Under the pieces are notes generated by a model. The model did no database searches. It had not been told where the DNA came from and saw nothing but the letters and a program-made list of their open reading frames with translations. Shown piece after piece: positions 41,562 to 51,152 of a stretch of 64,000 nt of DNA. The stretch spans positions 336,277 to 400,276 of the forward strand of contig NZ_VEFR01000003.1 in assembly GCF_007679035.1 (NCBI RefSeq), given 5' to 3'. This DNA is from Agrococcus jejuensis. Lineage in GTDB: Bacteria > Actinomycetota > Actinomycetes > Actinomycetales > Microbacteriaceae. Both the position numbers and the translations under genes were made by a program. The first letter of the stretch is position 1. The number at the start of each line of letters is the position of its first letter.

Positions 41562-43327
41562 GCGCGTCCCTCGGCGGCGTCCGTCGCGACGGCCGCCATC
41601 GATCGCTCGAGCTCGTGCGAGGCATCCTCGAGCTCGGCCGGCGAGGTGCCCTCGCGCACGGGATCGAGCAGCGGCGCGTAGCGCGCGGCCTCCTCGTCGA
41701 GCAGGGCGCGCACGCGCTCGTCGAGGTCGTCGCGCGCATCCTTCGCCATGCGCCGCACGGCGTCCTCGCCGAAGATCGTCTCGAGCAGCTTCTGGCCCAC
41801 GATCGCGGAGCCGCCGGCGATCGCGAGCTCGCCGCCCGTGAGGCCGCCCGTCGAGGCGAACACGATGACCATGAGCGTCACGGTGACGGCGTTGAGGCCC
41901 AGCGAGAGGATGCGCGCCTTCACGCGCTTGTCGCCCGCCTGGTCGGAGATGCGCTGCACGAGCGCCGACTGCCAGTCGCGCACGAGCCGCGAGGTGCGTG
42001 CTGGGACGTCGTCGCCCTCGCGCGACAGGTCGACGTCGGCGGTGAGCCATCGGCCGGCCTGGGTCGCCCGCACGCGCTGCCAGGCGTCGCCGGCGGCGCC
42101 GCCGGCCTCGTCGACGACCACGGCGTGCAGCCCGTGCTCGATGGCCGTCTCCACCTGCACCGCAGGGGTCGGGCGACCCTGGAGGAAGGCGCCGACGCGG
42201 TCGCGCGTGCGCGAGAACCAGCCCTCGATGGTGCGGAACACGTCGGAGGTGCCCACGAAGTCCTGCCAGCGCGCGAGCACCTCGCCGCGCAGCAGCGTCC
42301 CGTCGCTCGTGGCGGCGTGGATGCGGTCGGCGGCGTCGTCGTAGCGGGATCGCACGATGCCGGCGATGTCGTCGGCCGCGGCGAGCTGCAGCGCGCGTGC
42401 CGCCGCGACCTCGCGCGCCGACGCCCCGAGGCGGGTCACGGCCCCGCCGAGCGTGCGGCCCGCGATGCGGGCGCGCTCGGCGCGGTCGCCCGCGATGCCC
42501 GTGAGCCACGCGCGGATGCCCGCCACCGCGTCCGCAGGCAGCATGCCGAGGGCGTCGAGCGGCGACTCGACGACCGTGAAGATCGGGGCTGCGCCGAGGC
42601 CGCGCTCGCCGAGCATGCGGCGCAGGTCGGTCTCCACCTCGGCCACCGCGGCGGTCGGGACGCGGTTCAGCACGACGCCAACCGTCACGTCGCGGCCCGC
42701 GGCATCCTCGAGCGCCGCCCAGGGCACGGCGTCGGCGTAGCGGTTCGCCGTCGTCACGAAGAGCCACAGGTCGGCCGCCGCGAGCAGCTGGCCGGCGAGG
42801 GCACGGTTCTCGTCGGCGACGGAGTCGAGGTCGGGCGCGTCGACGATCGCGAGGTCGGCGGGCACGCGCTCGTCGCCCACGAGCACGACGGAGCCGATCC
42901 TCGTGGCATCCGGCTCCTCGCCTGCGGCGCTCGCCGGCAGTGGCGTCGCTTGGACCTCGCCCGTGATGCGCGCGAGGTCGGGCAGGATGCGCGTCGACGC
43001 GAACCAGCCGCGATCGCTCGGCGAATGCAGCAGGATCGGCTGCCTGGTCGTGGGACGGATGACGCCGGTACGTGTCACGGGCATGCCGACGAGCGCGTTG
43101 ACGAGGGTGGACTTGCCGGCGCCCGTCGAGCCGCCCACGACCGCGAGCAGCGGTGCGTCGAGGTTCGCCAGGCGCGGCTCCACGTAGTCGTCGACCTGCT
43201 TGAGCGCTCGCGAGCGGAGGTCCCGCGCCGCGTCGACGCCCTCGACCGCGAGCGGCAGGCGCGTGCCGTCGAGCGCGCGCCGCAGGGTGGCGAGGCGCTC
43301 GAGCGCGGCGATGGTGGCGTCGGTCAC
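41558..43327 (-). CDS. dynamin-like GTPase (first of pair)
   Basis: The 589-residue partner has G1 GGSTGAGKST (65-74), G3 DAPDLDS (about 161), and a weak G4, NRVP. Between about 445 and 475 lies a hydrophobic stretch with TVTLMVIVFASTGGLTGGELA, which may be a paired membrane helix or a paddle. The rest is charged helix, ending in an acidic coiled coil. It looks like a bacterial dynamin-family protein working with the following GTPase. Two unequal dynamin-like GTPases in one operon match the DynA/DynB theme of division-associated membrane fission. Confidence 0.8.
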   Translation of the reverse strand: MTDATIAALERLATLRRALDGTRLPLAVEGVDAARDLRSRALKQVDDYVEPRLANLDAPLLAVVGGSTGAGKSTLVNALVGMPVTRTGVIRPTTRQPILLHSPSDRGWFASTRILPDLARITGEVQATPLPASAAGEEPDATRIGSVVLVGDERVPADLAIVDAPDLDSVADENRALAGQLLAAADLWLFVTTANRYADAVPWAALEDAAGRDVTVGVVLNRVPTAAVAEVETDLRRMLGERGLGAAPIFTVVESPLDALGMLPADAVAGIRAWLTGIAGDRAERARIAGRTLGGAVTRLGASAREVAAARALQLAAADDIAGIVRSRYDDAADRIHAATSDGTLLRGEVLARWQDFVGTSDVFRTIEGWFSRTRDRVGAFLQGRPTPAVQVETAIEHGLHAVVVDEAGGAAGDAWQRVRATQAGRWLTADVDLSREGDDVPARTSRLVRDWQSALVQRISDQAGDKRVKARILSLGLNAVTVTLMVIVFASTGGLTGGELAIAGGSAIVGQKLLETIFGEDAVRRMAKDARDDLDERVRALLDEEAARYAPLLDPVREGTSPAELEDASHELERSMAAVATDAAEGRA

Positions 43328-43361
43328 GGCACCAGCATGCCGCAGCGGCCTGCGAGCGCGA

Positions 43362-44168
43362 TCAGGCGATGGCGCCGTGGGCGCGACGCGAGCGGAGCCG
43401 TGCCGCGATCGTCGCCGCGGCGACCACGATCGCGACGATGATGGCCACCACGGCGACGGCGGTGCTCTCGGGCTCCGACGTTGCGCGGCCGACCGCGAGC
43501 CAGGCGACGCCCCAGACGATCGCGAGCATCGGGCCGATGCGACCCTTGCCGTACACGGCCAGCGCGATGCCGACCGCTGCGACGACGACGAGCATGATCG
43601 ACGCGGGCAGCTCGAAGGCGCTCGGCTGCAGCCCCATGTCCGCGAGCCACGCGGCGACGTTCGCGACCGTCGCGACGCACACCCAGCCGAGGTAGAGGCC
43701 GAAGGTGCCGTCGACGACGACGCGCTCGATGATCGTGGAGGGTCGCGTGCGCACGAGCACGACGAAGATGACGATGAGCGAGAGCAGCAGCGCGACGATG
43801 ATGACGACCGTGAGCGGCACGAGGCCGGAGGTGCTCGCGAGGATCCACGCGGCGTTGAGCACGAGCGAGGCCAGGGCGAGCCACCCCATGCTGCGCTGAC
43901 GCGGCTCGTCGTGGTGGCGCGGCAGCACCTGCCAGATCGCGTACGCCGCGAGCCCGAGGTAGATGACCGACCAGATGGAGAACGCTGGGCCTGCCGGCGC
44001 GAGCGGCGTCGCGGTCGCTGCGAACGCGCCGTCGCCGCCCGCCTGCACCTCGGTGCCCCCGAAGGCGCCGGAGCCCAGCGCGGCAGCGGCGATGGTCACG
44101 GGCAGGGCGACGAGCACGACGATCGCGCGGATGCGGTCGACGGTCGTCGCGGTGCTGGCGTTGCTCAT
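43362..44168 (-). CDS. TspO/MBR family (tryptophan-rich sensory) membrane protein
   Basis: A 268-residue protein with about seven helices, longer than the five-helix TspO of about 160 residues. The central part (about 55-200) has the family pattern: PAFSIWSVIYLGLAAYAIWQ, WILASTSGLVPLTVVIIVAL, and VDGTFGLYLGWVCVATVAN, where Trp and Gly residues line the ligand pocket. Extra N- and C-terminal helices are common in actinomycete members. Function in porphyrin handling or stress is assumed from relatives. The ATG at 44168 is 7 bases after a -10 box and has no SD. Confidence 0.8.
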   Translation of the reverse strand: MSNASTATTVDRIRAIVVLVALPVTIAAAALGSGAFGGTEVQAGGDGAFAATATPLAPAGPAFSIWSVIYLGLAAYAIWQVLPRHHDEPRQRSMGWLALASLVLNAAWILASTSGLVPLTVVIIVALLLSLIVIFVVLVRTRPSTIIERVVVDGTFGLYLGWVCVATVANVAAWLADMGLQPSAFELPASIMLVVVAAVGIALAVYGKGRIGPMLAIVWGVAWLAVGRATSEPESTAVAVVAIIVAIVVAAATIAARLRSRRAHGAIA

Positions 44169-44175
44169 GCGTTCG

Positions 44176-44181
44176 ACGCTA
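44176..44181 (-). promoter_or_regulatory. -10 box giving leaderless mRNA for the TspO-like gene
   Basis: Minus-strand TAGCGT ends 7 bases before the ATG at 44168. Confidence 0.5.
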
Positions 44182-44208
44182 GCGATGGCGCCGGACGGCC
44201 GCTCGCGC

Positions 44209-44247
44209 TTGACAGTCCGCTCGCGCCGGTGATAGTCAGCCGGCTGA
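44209..44247 (+). promoter_or_regulatory. consensus-like promoter with overlapping palindrome, facing antisense into the next gene
   Basis: TTGACA (44209-44214), a 16-base spacer and GATAGT (44231-44236) form the best -35/-10 pair seen in this window. The next bases, TCAGCCGGCTGA (44236-44247), are a perfect 12-bp palindrome, a likely operator. Downstream on this strand there is only the antisense strand of the siderophore-interacting-protein gene. Confidence 0.45.
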
Positions 44248-44270
44248 TGAGTTCCCGGCGCGCGACGTCG

Positions 44271-45098
44271 CTACAGGATCTGGCCGATCGGCTCGCGCTT
44301 CTCCGCCTGGAAGCGGTCCTCCGTGCGGCCGTGCGCCCAGTAGCCCGACAGCGACAGGTCCTCGCGCGCGATGCCCTGGTGCCGCACGACGTCGCGGATG
44401 GCCTTCATCGCCTCGCGCTCGCCGTGCGCGAAGACGTGCGTGCGGCCGTCGACGAACGCGTGGCCCGCGACGGCGTCGGCGAGCACGCGGGAGGTGCCGG
44501 CCGTCACGGCCTCGCCGCGGTGCAGCCACACCACGTCGACGCCGGCCGGCCTCGGCAGCGGCAGCTCGTCGGCGGCGCCGTGCACCTCGACGTACGCGGT
44601 GCCCACGGCGGCGGGCGCGTGCTCGGCCATCCATGCGAGCGCGGCGCCGATGGCCGGGATGGCCGACTCGTCGCCGGCGAGCAGGTGCGCGTCGGCCGAG
44701 GCGTCGGGCGCGTAGCCGCCGCCCGGGCCCGAGAAGACGATGCGGTCGCCGGGCCGCGCCGAGGCGGCCCATGGGCCGGCGAGGCCCTCGTCGCCGTGCA
44801 CCACGAAGTCGATCGCGACGCGGTCGGCCTCGACGACCGGCACCGAGTAGGTGCGCGACACCGGCAGCTGCTCGGGCGGGAGCGTCTGGCGCAGCTCCTC
44901 GACGTCCCACGGGGCGGCGAGGTCGTGCCCGGGCCGCGTGAACCAGATCTTCACGTAGCGGTCGGTCGCATCCGAGCCCTTGAACGCGGCCATGCCCTCG
45001 CCGCTCGCCCAGATGCGCACGAGGTGCGGGGCGCGCTGCTCGACCGCGACCACCTCCAGCACGTTCGTCGGACGGCTGCGGCGCGCGGGCGTGGACAT
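44271..45098 (-). CDS. siderophore-interacting protein (ferric-siderophore reductase, ViuB/SIP family)
   Basis: A 275-residue FAD- and NAD(P)H-dependent cytoplasmic reductase that frees iron from imported siderophores. The FAD motif is SRTYSVP (about 79-85), the NAD(P)-domain loop appears as LLAGDESAIPAIGAAL (about 138) and the C-terminal family signature is LSGYWAHGRTED (about 249). The ATG at 45098 follows GAGGAG. Upstream, an iron-box-like sequence overlaps the promoter, which fits iron-dependent repression. No siderophore transporter is adjacent. Confidence 0.9.
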   Translation of the reverse strand: MSTPARRSRPTNVLEVVAVEQRAPHLVRIWASGEGMAAFKGSDATDRYVKIWFTRPGHDLAAPWDVEELRQTLPPEQLPVSRTYSVPVVEADRVAIDFVVHGDEGLAGPWAASARPGDRIVFSGPGGGYAPDASADAHLLAGDESAIPAIGAALAWMAEHAPAAVGTAYVEVHGAADELPLPRPAGVDVVWLHRGEAVTAGTSRVLADAVAGHAFVDGRTHVFAHGEREAMKAIRDVVRHQGIAREDLSLSGYWAHGRTEDRFQAEKREPIGQIL

Positions 45099-45111
45099 GA
45101 AGCTCCTCGGG

Positions 45112-45133
45112 TTAGGCGAACCTCACCAACCTA
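45112..45133 (-). promoter_or_regulatory. DtxR/IdeR-type iron box overlapping the promoter
   Basis: The bases TTAGGCGAACCTC (45112-45124) match the core of the actinomycete iron box (TTAGG-N-AACCT-type, one change from TTAGGCTAACCTA). A minus-strand -10, TAGGTT, lies at 45128-45133. The site is at the transcript start, the usual place for iron repression. Confidence 0.55.
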
Positions 45134-45170
45134 TCCGGCTCGCGTCTCGCGGGCGGTCCCCGGGGAACGC

Positions 45171-45205
45171 GAGACGGCCCGGAGCCGTGGGCTCCGGGCC
45201 GTCTC
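45171..45205 (-). terminator. sdh operon terminator
   Basis: GAGACGGCCCGGAGCC and its exact complement form a 16-bp stem around a GTG loop, 18 bases beyond the sdhB stop. It is the strongest classical stem-loop in the window. Confidence 0.85.
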
Positions 45206-45223
45206 GAACGGTGCGTCAGCGCG

Positions 45224-46183
45224 TCAGGACACGCGGCCCGACGTCATCGCCGCCTTGACCTCGGCGATCGCCTTCGTCACCTCGATGCCACGGGGGCACG
45301 CGTCGGTGCAGTTGAAGGTCGTGCGGCAGCGCCACACGCCCTCCTTGTCGTTGAGGATGTCGAGGCGCACCTGCGATGCCTCGTCGCGGCTGTCGAAGAT
45401 GAAGCGGTGCGCGTTGACGATCGCCGCCGGGCCGAAGTACTGGCCGTCGGTCCAGAACACGGGGCACGACGTGGTGCACGCCGCGCACAGGATGCACTTC
45501 GTGGTGTCGTCGAAGCGCTCGCGCTGCGCGATCGTCTGGTGACGCTCCTTCTCGGGCTTGCCGGTGGCCTGCAGGAAGGGCTGGATCTCGCGGAAGGAGT
45601 CGAAGAACGGCTCCATGTCGACGATGAGGTCCTTCTCGAGCGGCAGGCCCTTGATCGCCTCGACGTAGATGGGCTTCGAGATGTCGAAGTCCTTGATGAG
45701 CGCCTTGCACGCGAGACGGTTGCGGCCGTTGATGCGCATGGCGTCGGAGCCGCACACGCCGTGGGCGCACGAGCGGCGGAACGCGAGGGTCGAGTCCTGC
45801 TCCCACTTGATGCGGTGCAGCGCGTCGAGGATGCGCTCGGTCGGGTACATCTCGACGTCGTAGTCGACCCACTTGGGCTCGTCGTCGACCTCGGGGTCGT
45901 ACCGACGCACGTTCACGGTCACCGTGAACGACTTCGGCTCCTCGATCTCCTCCGCGGCCTCGGCCGGGGGAGCGGGGTCGGCGACGGGCTCGCCGCCCGT
46001 GGTCTCGGGTCCCGCTGCGACCTCGCCGCCGATGGCGGTGCCGGGCTCGGAGGCGGAGACCGCCTGGCCGTCCGTCGTCGTCGCGTCGCCTGCCTCGGCA
46101 GCCTGCGCTTGGGGGTCACCGGCCTCGACCCGCGCCTCGCGCGGGGTGCCGGGCTCGTTCTTCTCGCTCTCGTGCGTCGCCAT
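45224..46183 (-). CDS. sdhB: succinate dehydrogenase iron-sulfur subunit
   Basis: SdhB carries electrons from FAD to quinone. The 319-residue protein has a [2Fe-2S] domain with RRSCAHGVCGSDAM and NRLACKAL (about 139-165), and a ferredoxin domain with CILCAACTTSCP and CRTTFNCTDACP for the [4Fe-4S] and [3Fe-4S] clusters. The N-terminal 80 or so residues form an acidic Ala/Glu/Pro/Thr-rich tail not found in typical SdhB (about 240-260 residues). The ATG at 46183 is the likely start, as the tail is in frame and has no better internal start, but internal initiation is not excluded. It is the last gene of sdhCDAB. Confidence 0.93.
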   Translation of the reverse strand: MATHESEKNEPGTPREARVEAGDPQAQAAEAGDATTTDGQAVSASEPGTAIGGEVAAGPETTGGEPVADPAPPAEAAEEIEEPKSFTVTVNVRRYDPEVDDEPKWVDYDVEMYPTERILDALHRIKWEQDSTLAFRRSCAHGVCGSDAMRINGRNRLACKALIKDFDISKPIYVEAIKGLPLEKDLIVDMEPFFDSFREIQPFLQATGKPEKERHQTIAQRERFDDTTKCILCAACTTSCPVFWTDGQYFGPAAIVNAHRFIFDSRDEASQVRLDILNDKEGVWRCRTTFNCTDACPRGIEVTKAIAEVKAAMTSGRVS

Positions 46184-46185
46184 CG

Positions 46186-47976
<1,791 letters not shown>

Positions 47977-47996
47977 GCTGGTGTGAGGCTCCTGGA

Positions 47997-48461
47997 TCAG
48001 GAAATCGGGCAGAACGACGGCAGCAGGTCTGCGCTCGCGCCTGCGGGGCAGGGGTCGAACGTGAACGTGATGAGCGTGCCGAGCGCGATGAGGATGAAGG
48101 CGCTCGCGGCGATGGCGCCGAGCGCGATGCGGCGGAGCGGCTCGCGGTGCACGTAGTCGTTGACGATCGTGCGCATGCCGTTCGAGCCGTGGAGGATCGC
48201 GAGCCACAGCATCGCGACGTCCCACCACTGCCACAGCGGGTTGGCGAACTTGCCGCCGATGAACCCGAAGTCGATGGCCTGGATGCCACCGGGCGTGAAC
48301 AGCAGGTTGTACGCGAGGTGGCCGAAGATCAGCACGACGAGCACGACGCCCGAGGCGCGCATGAAGATCCAGCCGGCCTTCTCGAGGTTGGGGCCGCGAC
48401 GGCCCTTCGAGCGGGCGGGGTAGGCGTAGGGGGTGCGGGGGCTCTCGACGGTGGCGGTCAT
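47997..48461 (-). CDS. sdhD: succinate dehydrogenase membrane anchor subunit
   Basis: A 154-residue anchor with three transmembrane helices (about 30-55, 75-100 and 115-140). HLAYNLLF carries a candidate haem- or quinone-site His, and [15 protein letters not shown], at the second helix, is typical of SdhD. The N-terminal arm is charged and cytoplasmic. Its ATG overlaps the sdhC stop. Gene order sdhC-sdhD-sdhA-sdhB is the normal one for actinomycete succinate:quinone reductases. Confidence 0.92.
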   Translation of the reverse strand: MTATVESPRTPYAYPARSKGRRGPNLEKAGWIFMRASGVVLVVLIFGHLAYNLLFTPGGIQAIDFGFIGGKFANPLWQWWDVAMLWLAILHGSNGMRTIVNDYVHREPLRRIALGAIAASAFILIALGTLITFTFDPCPAGASADLLPSFCPIS

Positions 48462-48883
48462 CAGTGCTCCCCGAAGACGTTCGCGAGGTGCGTGGGCGTG
48501 AAGCCGGCCATGAGCACGATCACGAGGCCGATCACGACCCAGAACAGGATGCGCTGGATGCGCGTCGCAGCCGGGAAGGCGTCGACGGCGATGATGCGCA
48601 GGCCGTTCATCGCGTGGAACACGACGGCGCCCACGAGTGCGACCTCGCCGAGCCCCATGATCGGGTTCTTGTACGTCGCGATGACGGCGTTGTAGGCCTC
48701 CGGGCTCACGCGGATGAGCGACGTGTCGAGCACGTGCACCAGGAGGAAGAAGTAGATGCCGATGCCCGAGATTCGGTGCAGGACCCACGACCACATGCCT
48801 TCGTTGCCACGGTAGAGCGTGCCAGCGATGCGAAGACGCGACGGCTTGGGATCGGCGAGGGTCGGGGTGCGGGAGCTTGCCAC
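48461..48883 (-). CDS. sdhC: succinate dehydrogenase cytochrome b-556 subunit
   Basis: The 140-residue anchor has three helices (about 35-55, 80-105 and 115-135). [20 protein letters not shown] contains the conserved His-Arg-Ser/Gly pattern at the quinone site, and [12 protein letters not shown] includes the haem-ligand His. The start at GTG 48883 is chosen over an upstream in-frame GTG at 48898 because GGAGGG sits 5-6 bases before it. The gene begins the sdh operon; its promoter -10 is at 48929-48934. Confidence 0.92.
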   Translation of the reverse strand: MASSRTPTLADPKPSRLRIAGTLYRGNEGMWSWVLHRISGIGIYFFLLVHVLDTSLIRVSPEAYNAVIATYKNPIMGLGEVALVGAVVFHAMNGLRIIAVDAFPAATRIQRILFWVVIGLVIVLMAGFTPTHLANVFGEH

Positions 48884-48928
48884 GCGTTCCCTCCTCACGA
48901 GATTCGTATCGAGCGGATGCCGTCACCG

Positions 48929-48934
48929 ATCCTA
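48929..48934 (-). promoter_or_regulatory. -10 box of the sdhCDAB operon
   Basis: Minus-strand TAGGAT fits TANNNT; the leader to the GTG at 48883 contains the SD. Confidence 0.45.
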
Positions 48935-48971
48935 TGCCCGTCGTGCACGGCGACCTGACCACCCGTTCGGC

Positions 48972-48987
48972 AAGAACCGCGGTTCTT
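48972..48987. promoter_or_regulatory. 16-bp perfect palindrome between sdhC and lipB
   Basis: AAGAACCGCGGTTCTT is its own reverse complement. It sits roughly 50-65 bases upstream of the sdh transcript start and about 75 bases upstream of the lipB start, which fits an activator or repressor site. Confidence 0.5.
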
Positions 48988-49048
48988 CGCCCGTCCGGCG
49001 CGTCGCGCGCCACGCCGGTCGACATTTCCGCACCGAGTGCAGAAACGC

Positions 49049-49054
49049 TATCGT
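49049..49054 (+). promoter_or_regulatory. -10 box giving leaderless lipB mRNA
   Basis: TATCGT ends 6 bases before the ATG at 49061; no SD is seen. Confidence 0.45.
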
Positions 49055-49060
49055 CACGGC

Positions 49061-49789
49061 ATGCGAGTGATGAGGCTCGGCCGCGAGGTCGACTACCAGG
49101 AGGCGTGGGCGCTGCAACGGCGCCTGCACGACGAGGTCGCCGCAGGCGGCGAGGATGCGCTGCTGCTGCTCGAGCACGCGTCGGTCTACACGGCCGGCAC
49201 GAGCACGCAGGACTCCGACCTGCCCACCGACGGCTCGCCCGTCGTGCACGTCGACCGCGGCGGCCGCATCACGTGGCACGGGCCCGGCCAGCTCGTCGCC
49301 TACCCGATCGTCGCGATCGGCGAGCTCGGCGTCGTCGACTGGGTGCGCAGGCTCGAGCAGGCCATCCTCGACACGCTGCAGCCGCTCGGCCTCGAGGTCG
49401 AGCGCGTGCGCGGGCGGGCGGGCGTATGGCTGCGCGGCGAGGGCTCGCCCATCCTCGGCGGCCACCGCTCGAGGGATCGCAAGATCGCCCAGGTCGGCGT
49501 GCGCGTCGCCGGCGGCGTCTCGACGCACGGCATCGCCATCAACGTCGCGCCCGACCTCGCCGAGTTCTCGCGCATCGTGCCGTGCGGCATCACGGATGCG
49601 GGCGTGACCTCGATCGCCGTCGAGCGGGGATCCGCGCCATCGGTCGAGGAGATCGGGGATGCGTTCGCCGCGGCGCTGCTCGCCCTCGGCGTGGCGGCGG
49701 TGGCGGGGGCCGTGCCCGCGCCCGCATCCGCGCTGTCGTCCGCACCGGTGCCGGTGCCTGCTCCCGCATCCATGGAGGTCGCCGCATGA
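49061..49789 (+). CDS. lipB: lipoyl(octanoyl) transferase
   Basis: LipB moves octanoate from acyl carrier protein to lipoyl domains, the first step of lipoate making. The 242-residue protein has the family signature [18 protein letters not shown] (about 66-83), the catalytic Lys in [10 protein letters not shown] (about 146) and the catalytic Cys in [12 protein letters not shown] (about 178). The last 30 residues, Pro/Ala/Val-rich, are a variable tail. The ATG at 49061 is next to a -10 box. The stop overlaps the lipA start. Confidence 0.95.
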   Translation: MRVMRLGREVDYQEAWALQRRLHDEVAAGGEDALLLLEHASVYTAGTSTQDSDLPTDGSPVVHVDRGGRITWHGPGQLVAYPIVAIGELGVVDWVRRLEQAILDTLQPLGLEVERVRGRAGVWLRGEGSPILGGHRSRDRKIAQVGVRVAGGVSTHGIAINVAPDLAEFSRIVPCGITDAGVTSIAVERGSAPSVEEIGDAFAAALLALGVAAVAGAVPAPASALSSAPVPVPAPASMEVAA

Positions 49790-50844
49790 GCTGCGCGGGA
49801 CCCGCGGGTGCGGTGCAGGAGACGACGCCCGCCCAGGCGCCGGCGGGGCGCAGGCTGCTGCGCCTCGAGGTGCGCAACGCCGAGACGCCCATCGAGAAGA
49901 AGCCGCCGTGGATCAAGACCCGTGCCCGCATGGGGCCCGAGTACACGGCGCTCACGGAGCTCGTCGAGGAGCAGGAGCTGCACACCGTCTGCCAGTCGGC
50001 CGGCTGCCCCAACATCTACGAGTGCTGGGAGGACCGCGAGGCGACGTTCCTCATCGGCGGCGACCAGTGCACGCGCCGCTGCGACTTCTGCCAGATCGAC
50101 ACCGGCAAGCCCGCGCTGCTCGACCGCCTCGAGCCCGGCCGCGTCGCCGCATCCGTGCGGCAGATGGGGCTGCGCTACGCGACCGTGACGGGCGTGTGCC
50201 GCGACGACCTCGAGGACGAGGGCATCTGGCTGTACGCCGAGACCGTGCGGCAGATCCACGCCGTGAACCCCGGCGTGGGCGTCGAGATGCTCGCACCCGA
50301 CTTCACCGGTCACCGGCACCTGCTCGACGAGCTGTTCTCGACCCGGCCGGAGGTCTTCGCGCACAACGTCGAGACCGTGCCGCGCATCTTCCGCCGCATC
50401 CGCCCCGGCTTCCGCTTCGAGCGTTCGCTCGACGTGCTGCGCTGGAGCCGCGAGGCGGGGCTCGTGACGAAGTCGAACCTCATCCTCGGCATGGGCGAGA
50501 CGGACGGGGAGGTGCTCGAGACGCTGCAGCAGCTGCACGACGCCGGCTGCGACCTCATCACGATCACGCAGTACCTGCGGCCGTCGCCGCGCCACCACCC
50601 CGTCGACCGCTGGGTCGAGCCTGCGGCGTTCGCCGACCTCGCCGAGGCGGCGACCGAGATCGGCTTCGCCGGCGTCATGTCCGGCCCGCTCGTGCGCTCG
50701 TCGTACCGGGCCGGCACCCTCTACCGGCAGGCCCTCGCCGCCCGCGGCACGGGCCAGACGGCGTCGATCCTCGCCGGCATGGGTGCGGGCGCATCGGCAC
50801 CCGTCTCGGCACCGGGCATCACGAACGGCGGTCGCGCCGCTTGA
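49786..50844 (+). CDS. lipA: lipoyl synthase (radical SAM)
   Basis: LipA inserts two sulfurs into octanoyl groups using S-adenosylmethionine. The 352-residue protein has the auxiliary cluster motif [13 protein letters not shown] (about 66-78), the radical SAM motif CTRRCDFC (about 94-101), and the C-terminal RSSYRAG with the auxiliary-cluster Ser. Both iron-sulfur sites are complete. The ATG overlaps the lipB stop; GGAGG lies inside lipB. Lipoyl groups made here serve pyruvate and 2-oxoglutarate dehydrogenases, which links the pair with the divergent sdh operon. Confidence 0.96.
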   Translation: MSCAGPAGAVQETTPAQAPAGRRLLRLEVRNAETPIEKKPPWIKTRARMGPEYTALTELVEEQELHTVCQSAGCPNIYECWEDREATFLIGGDQCTRRCDFCQIDTGKPALLDRLEPGRVAASVRQMGLRYATVTGVCRDDLEDEGIWLYAETVRQIHAVNPGVGVEMLAPDFTGHRHLLDELFSTRPEVFAHNVETVPRIFRRIRPGFRFERSLDVLRWSREAGLVTKSNLILGMGETDGEVLETLQQLHDAGCDLITITQYLRPSPRHHPVDRWVEPAAFADLAEAATEIGFAGVMSGPLVRSSYRAGTLYRQALAARGTGQTASILAGMGAGASAPVSAPGITNGGRAA

Positions 50845-50845
50845 T

Positions 50846-51134
50846 GCGGCCGCCCCGTGCTCGGGGTCTCGCAGGTGCGCGTGCCGGGTGCACGGCGAGG
50901 GCGGCTGCACCGTCGGCTCGCTGCGCTCGCCTCGGACGCGGCCGCCCCGGTGCTCGGCGTCTCGCTCGTGCGCGTGCCGGGTGCACGGCGGGGGCGGCTG
51001 CACCGTCGGCTCGCTGCGCTCGCCTCGGATGCGGCCGCCCCGGTGCTCGGCGTCTCGCTCGTGCGCGTGCCGGGTGCGCGGCGGGGGCGGCTGCACCGTC
51101 GGCTCGCTGCGCTCGCCTCGGACGCGGCCGCCCC
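50846..51134. repeat. tandem repeat, three copies of 92-93 bp plus 11-bp remnant
   Basis: Units begin at 50846, 50938 and 51031 with GCGGCCGCCCC; a fourth starts at 51124 and stops after 11 bases. Units 2 and 3 are nearly identical; unit 1 has a few changes. Unit landmarks are GTGCCGGGTGC, GGCGGCTGCACCGTCGG and CTCGCTGCGCTCGCCTCGG. The array fills the 308-base gap between lipA and the convergent glycosyltransferase gene. It can be translated in several frames on both strands, but no frame has a convincing start or SD, so I treat it as non-coding. Confidence 0.85.
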
Positions 51135-51152
51135 GCGCTCGAGGGGGACGGG

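Noticed and set aside
37276..41739. 1487-residue fusion of a GTPase-like part with the YihY protein
   Set aside because: The YihY start has its own promoter; the upstream extension is antisense to ptsI.
43200..45542. Plus-strand frame downstream of the strong promoter at 44209 as a real gene
   Set aside because: From ATG 44247 the product is antisense to the siderophore-interacting protein and has shadow composition; no SD is present.
50846..51134. CRISPR array
   Set aside because: Units are 93 bp without spacers; there are no short repeats with unique spacers and no cas genes.
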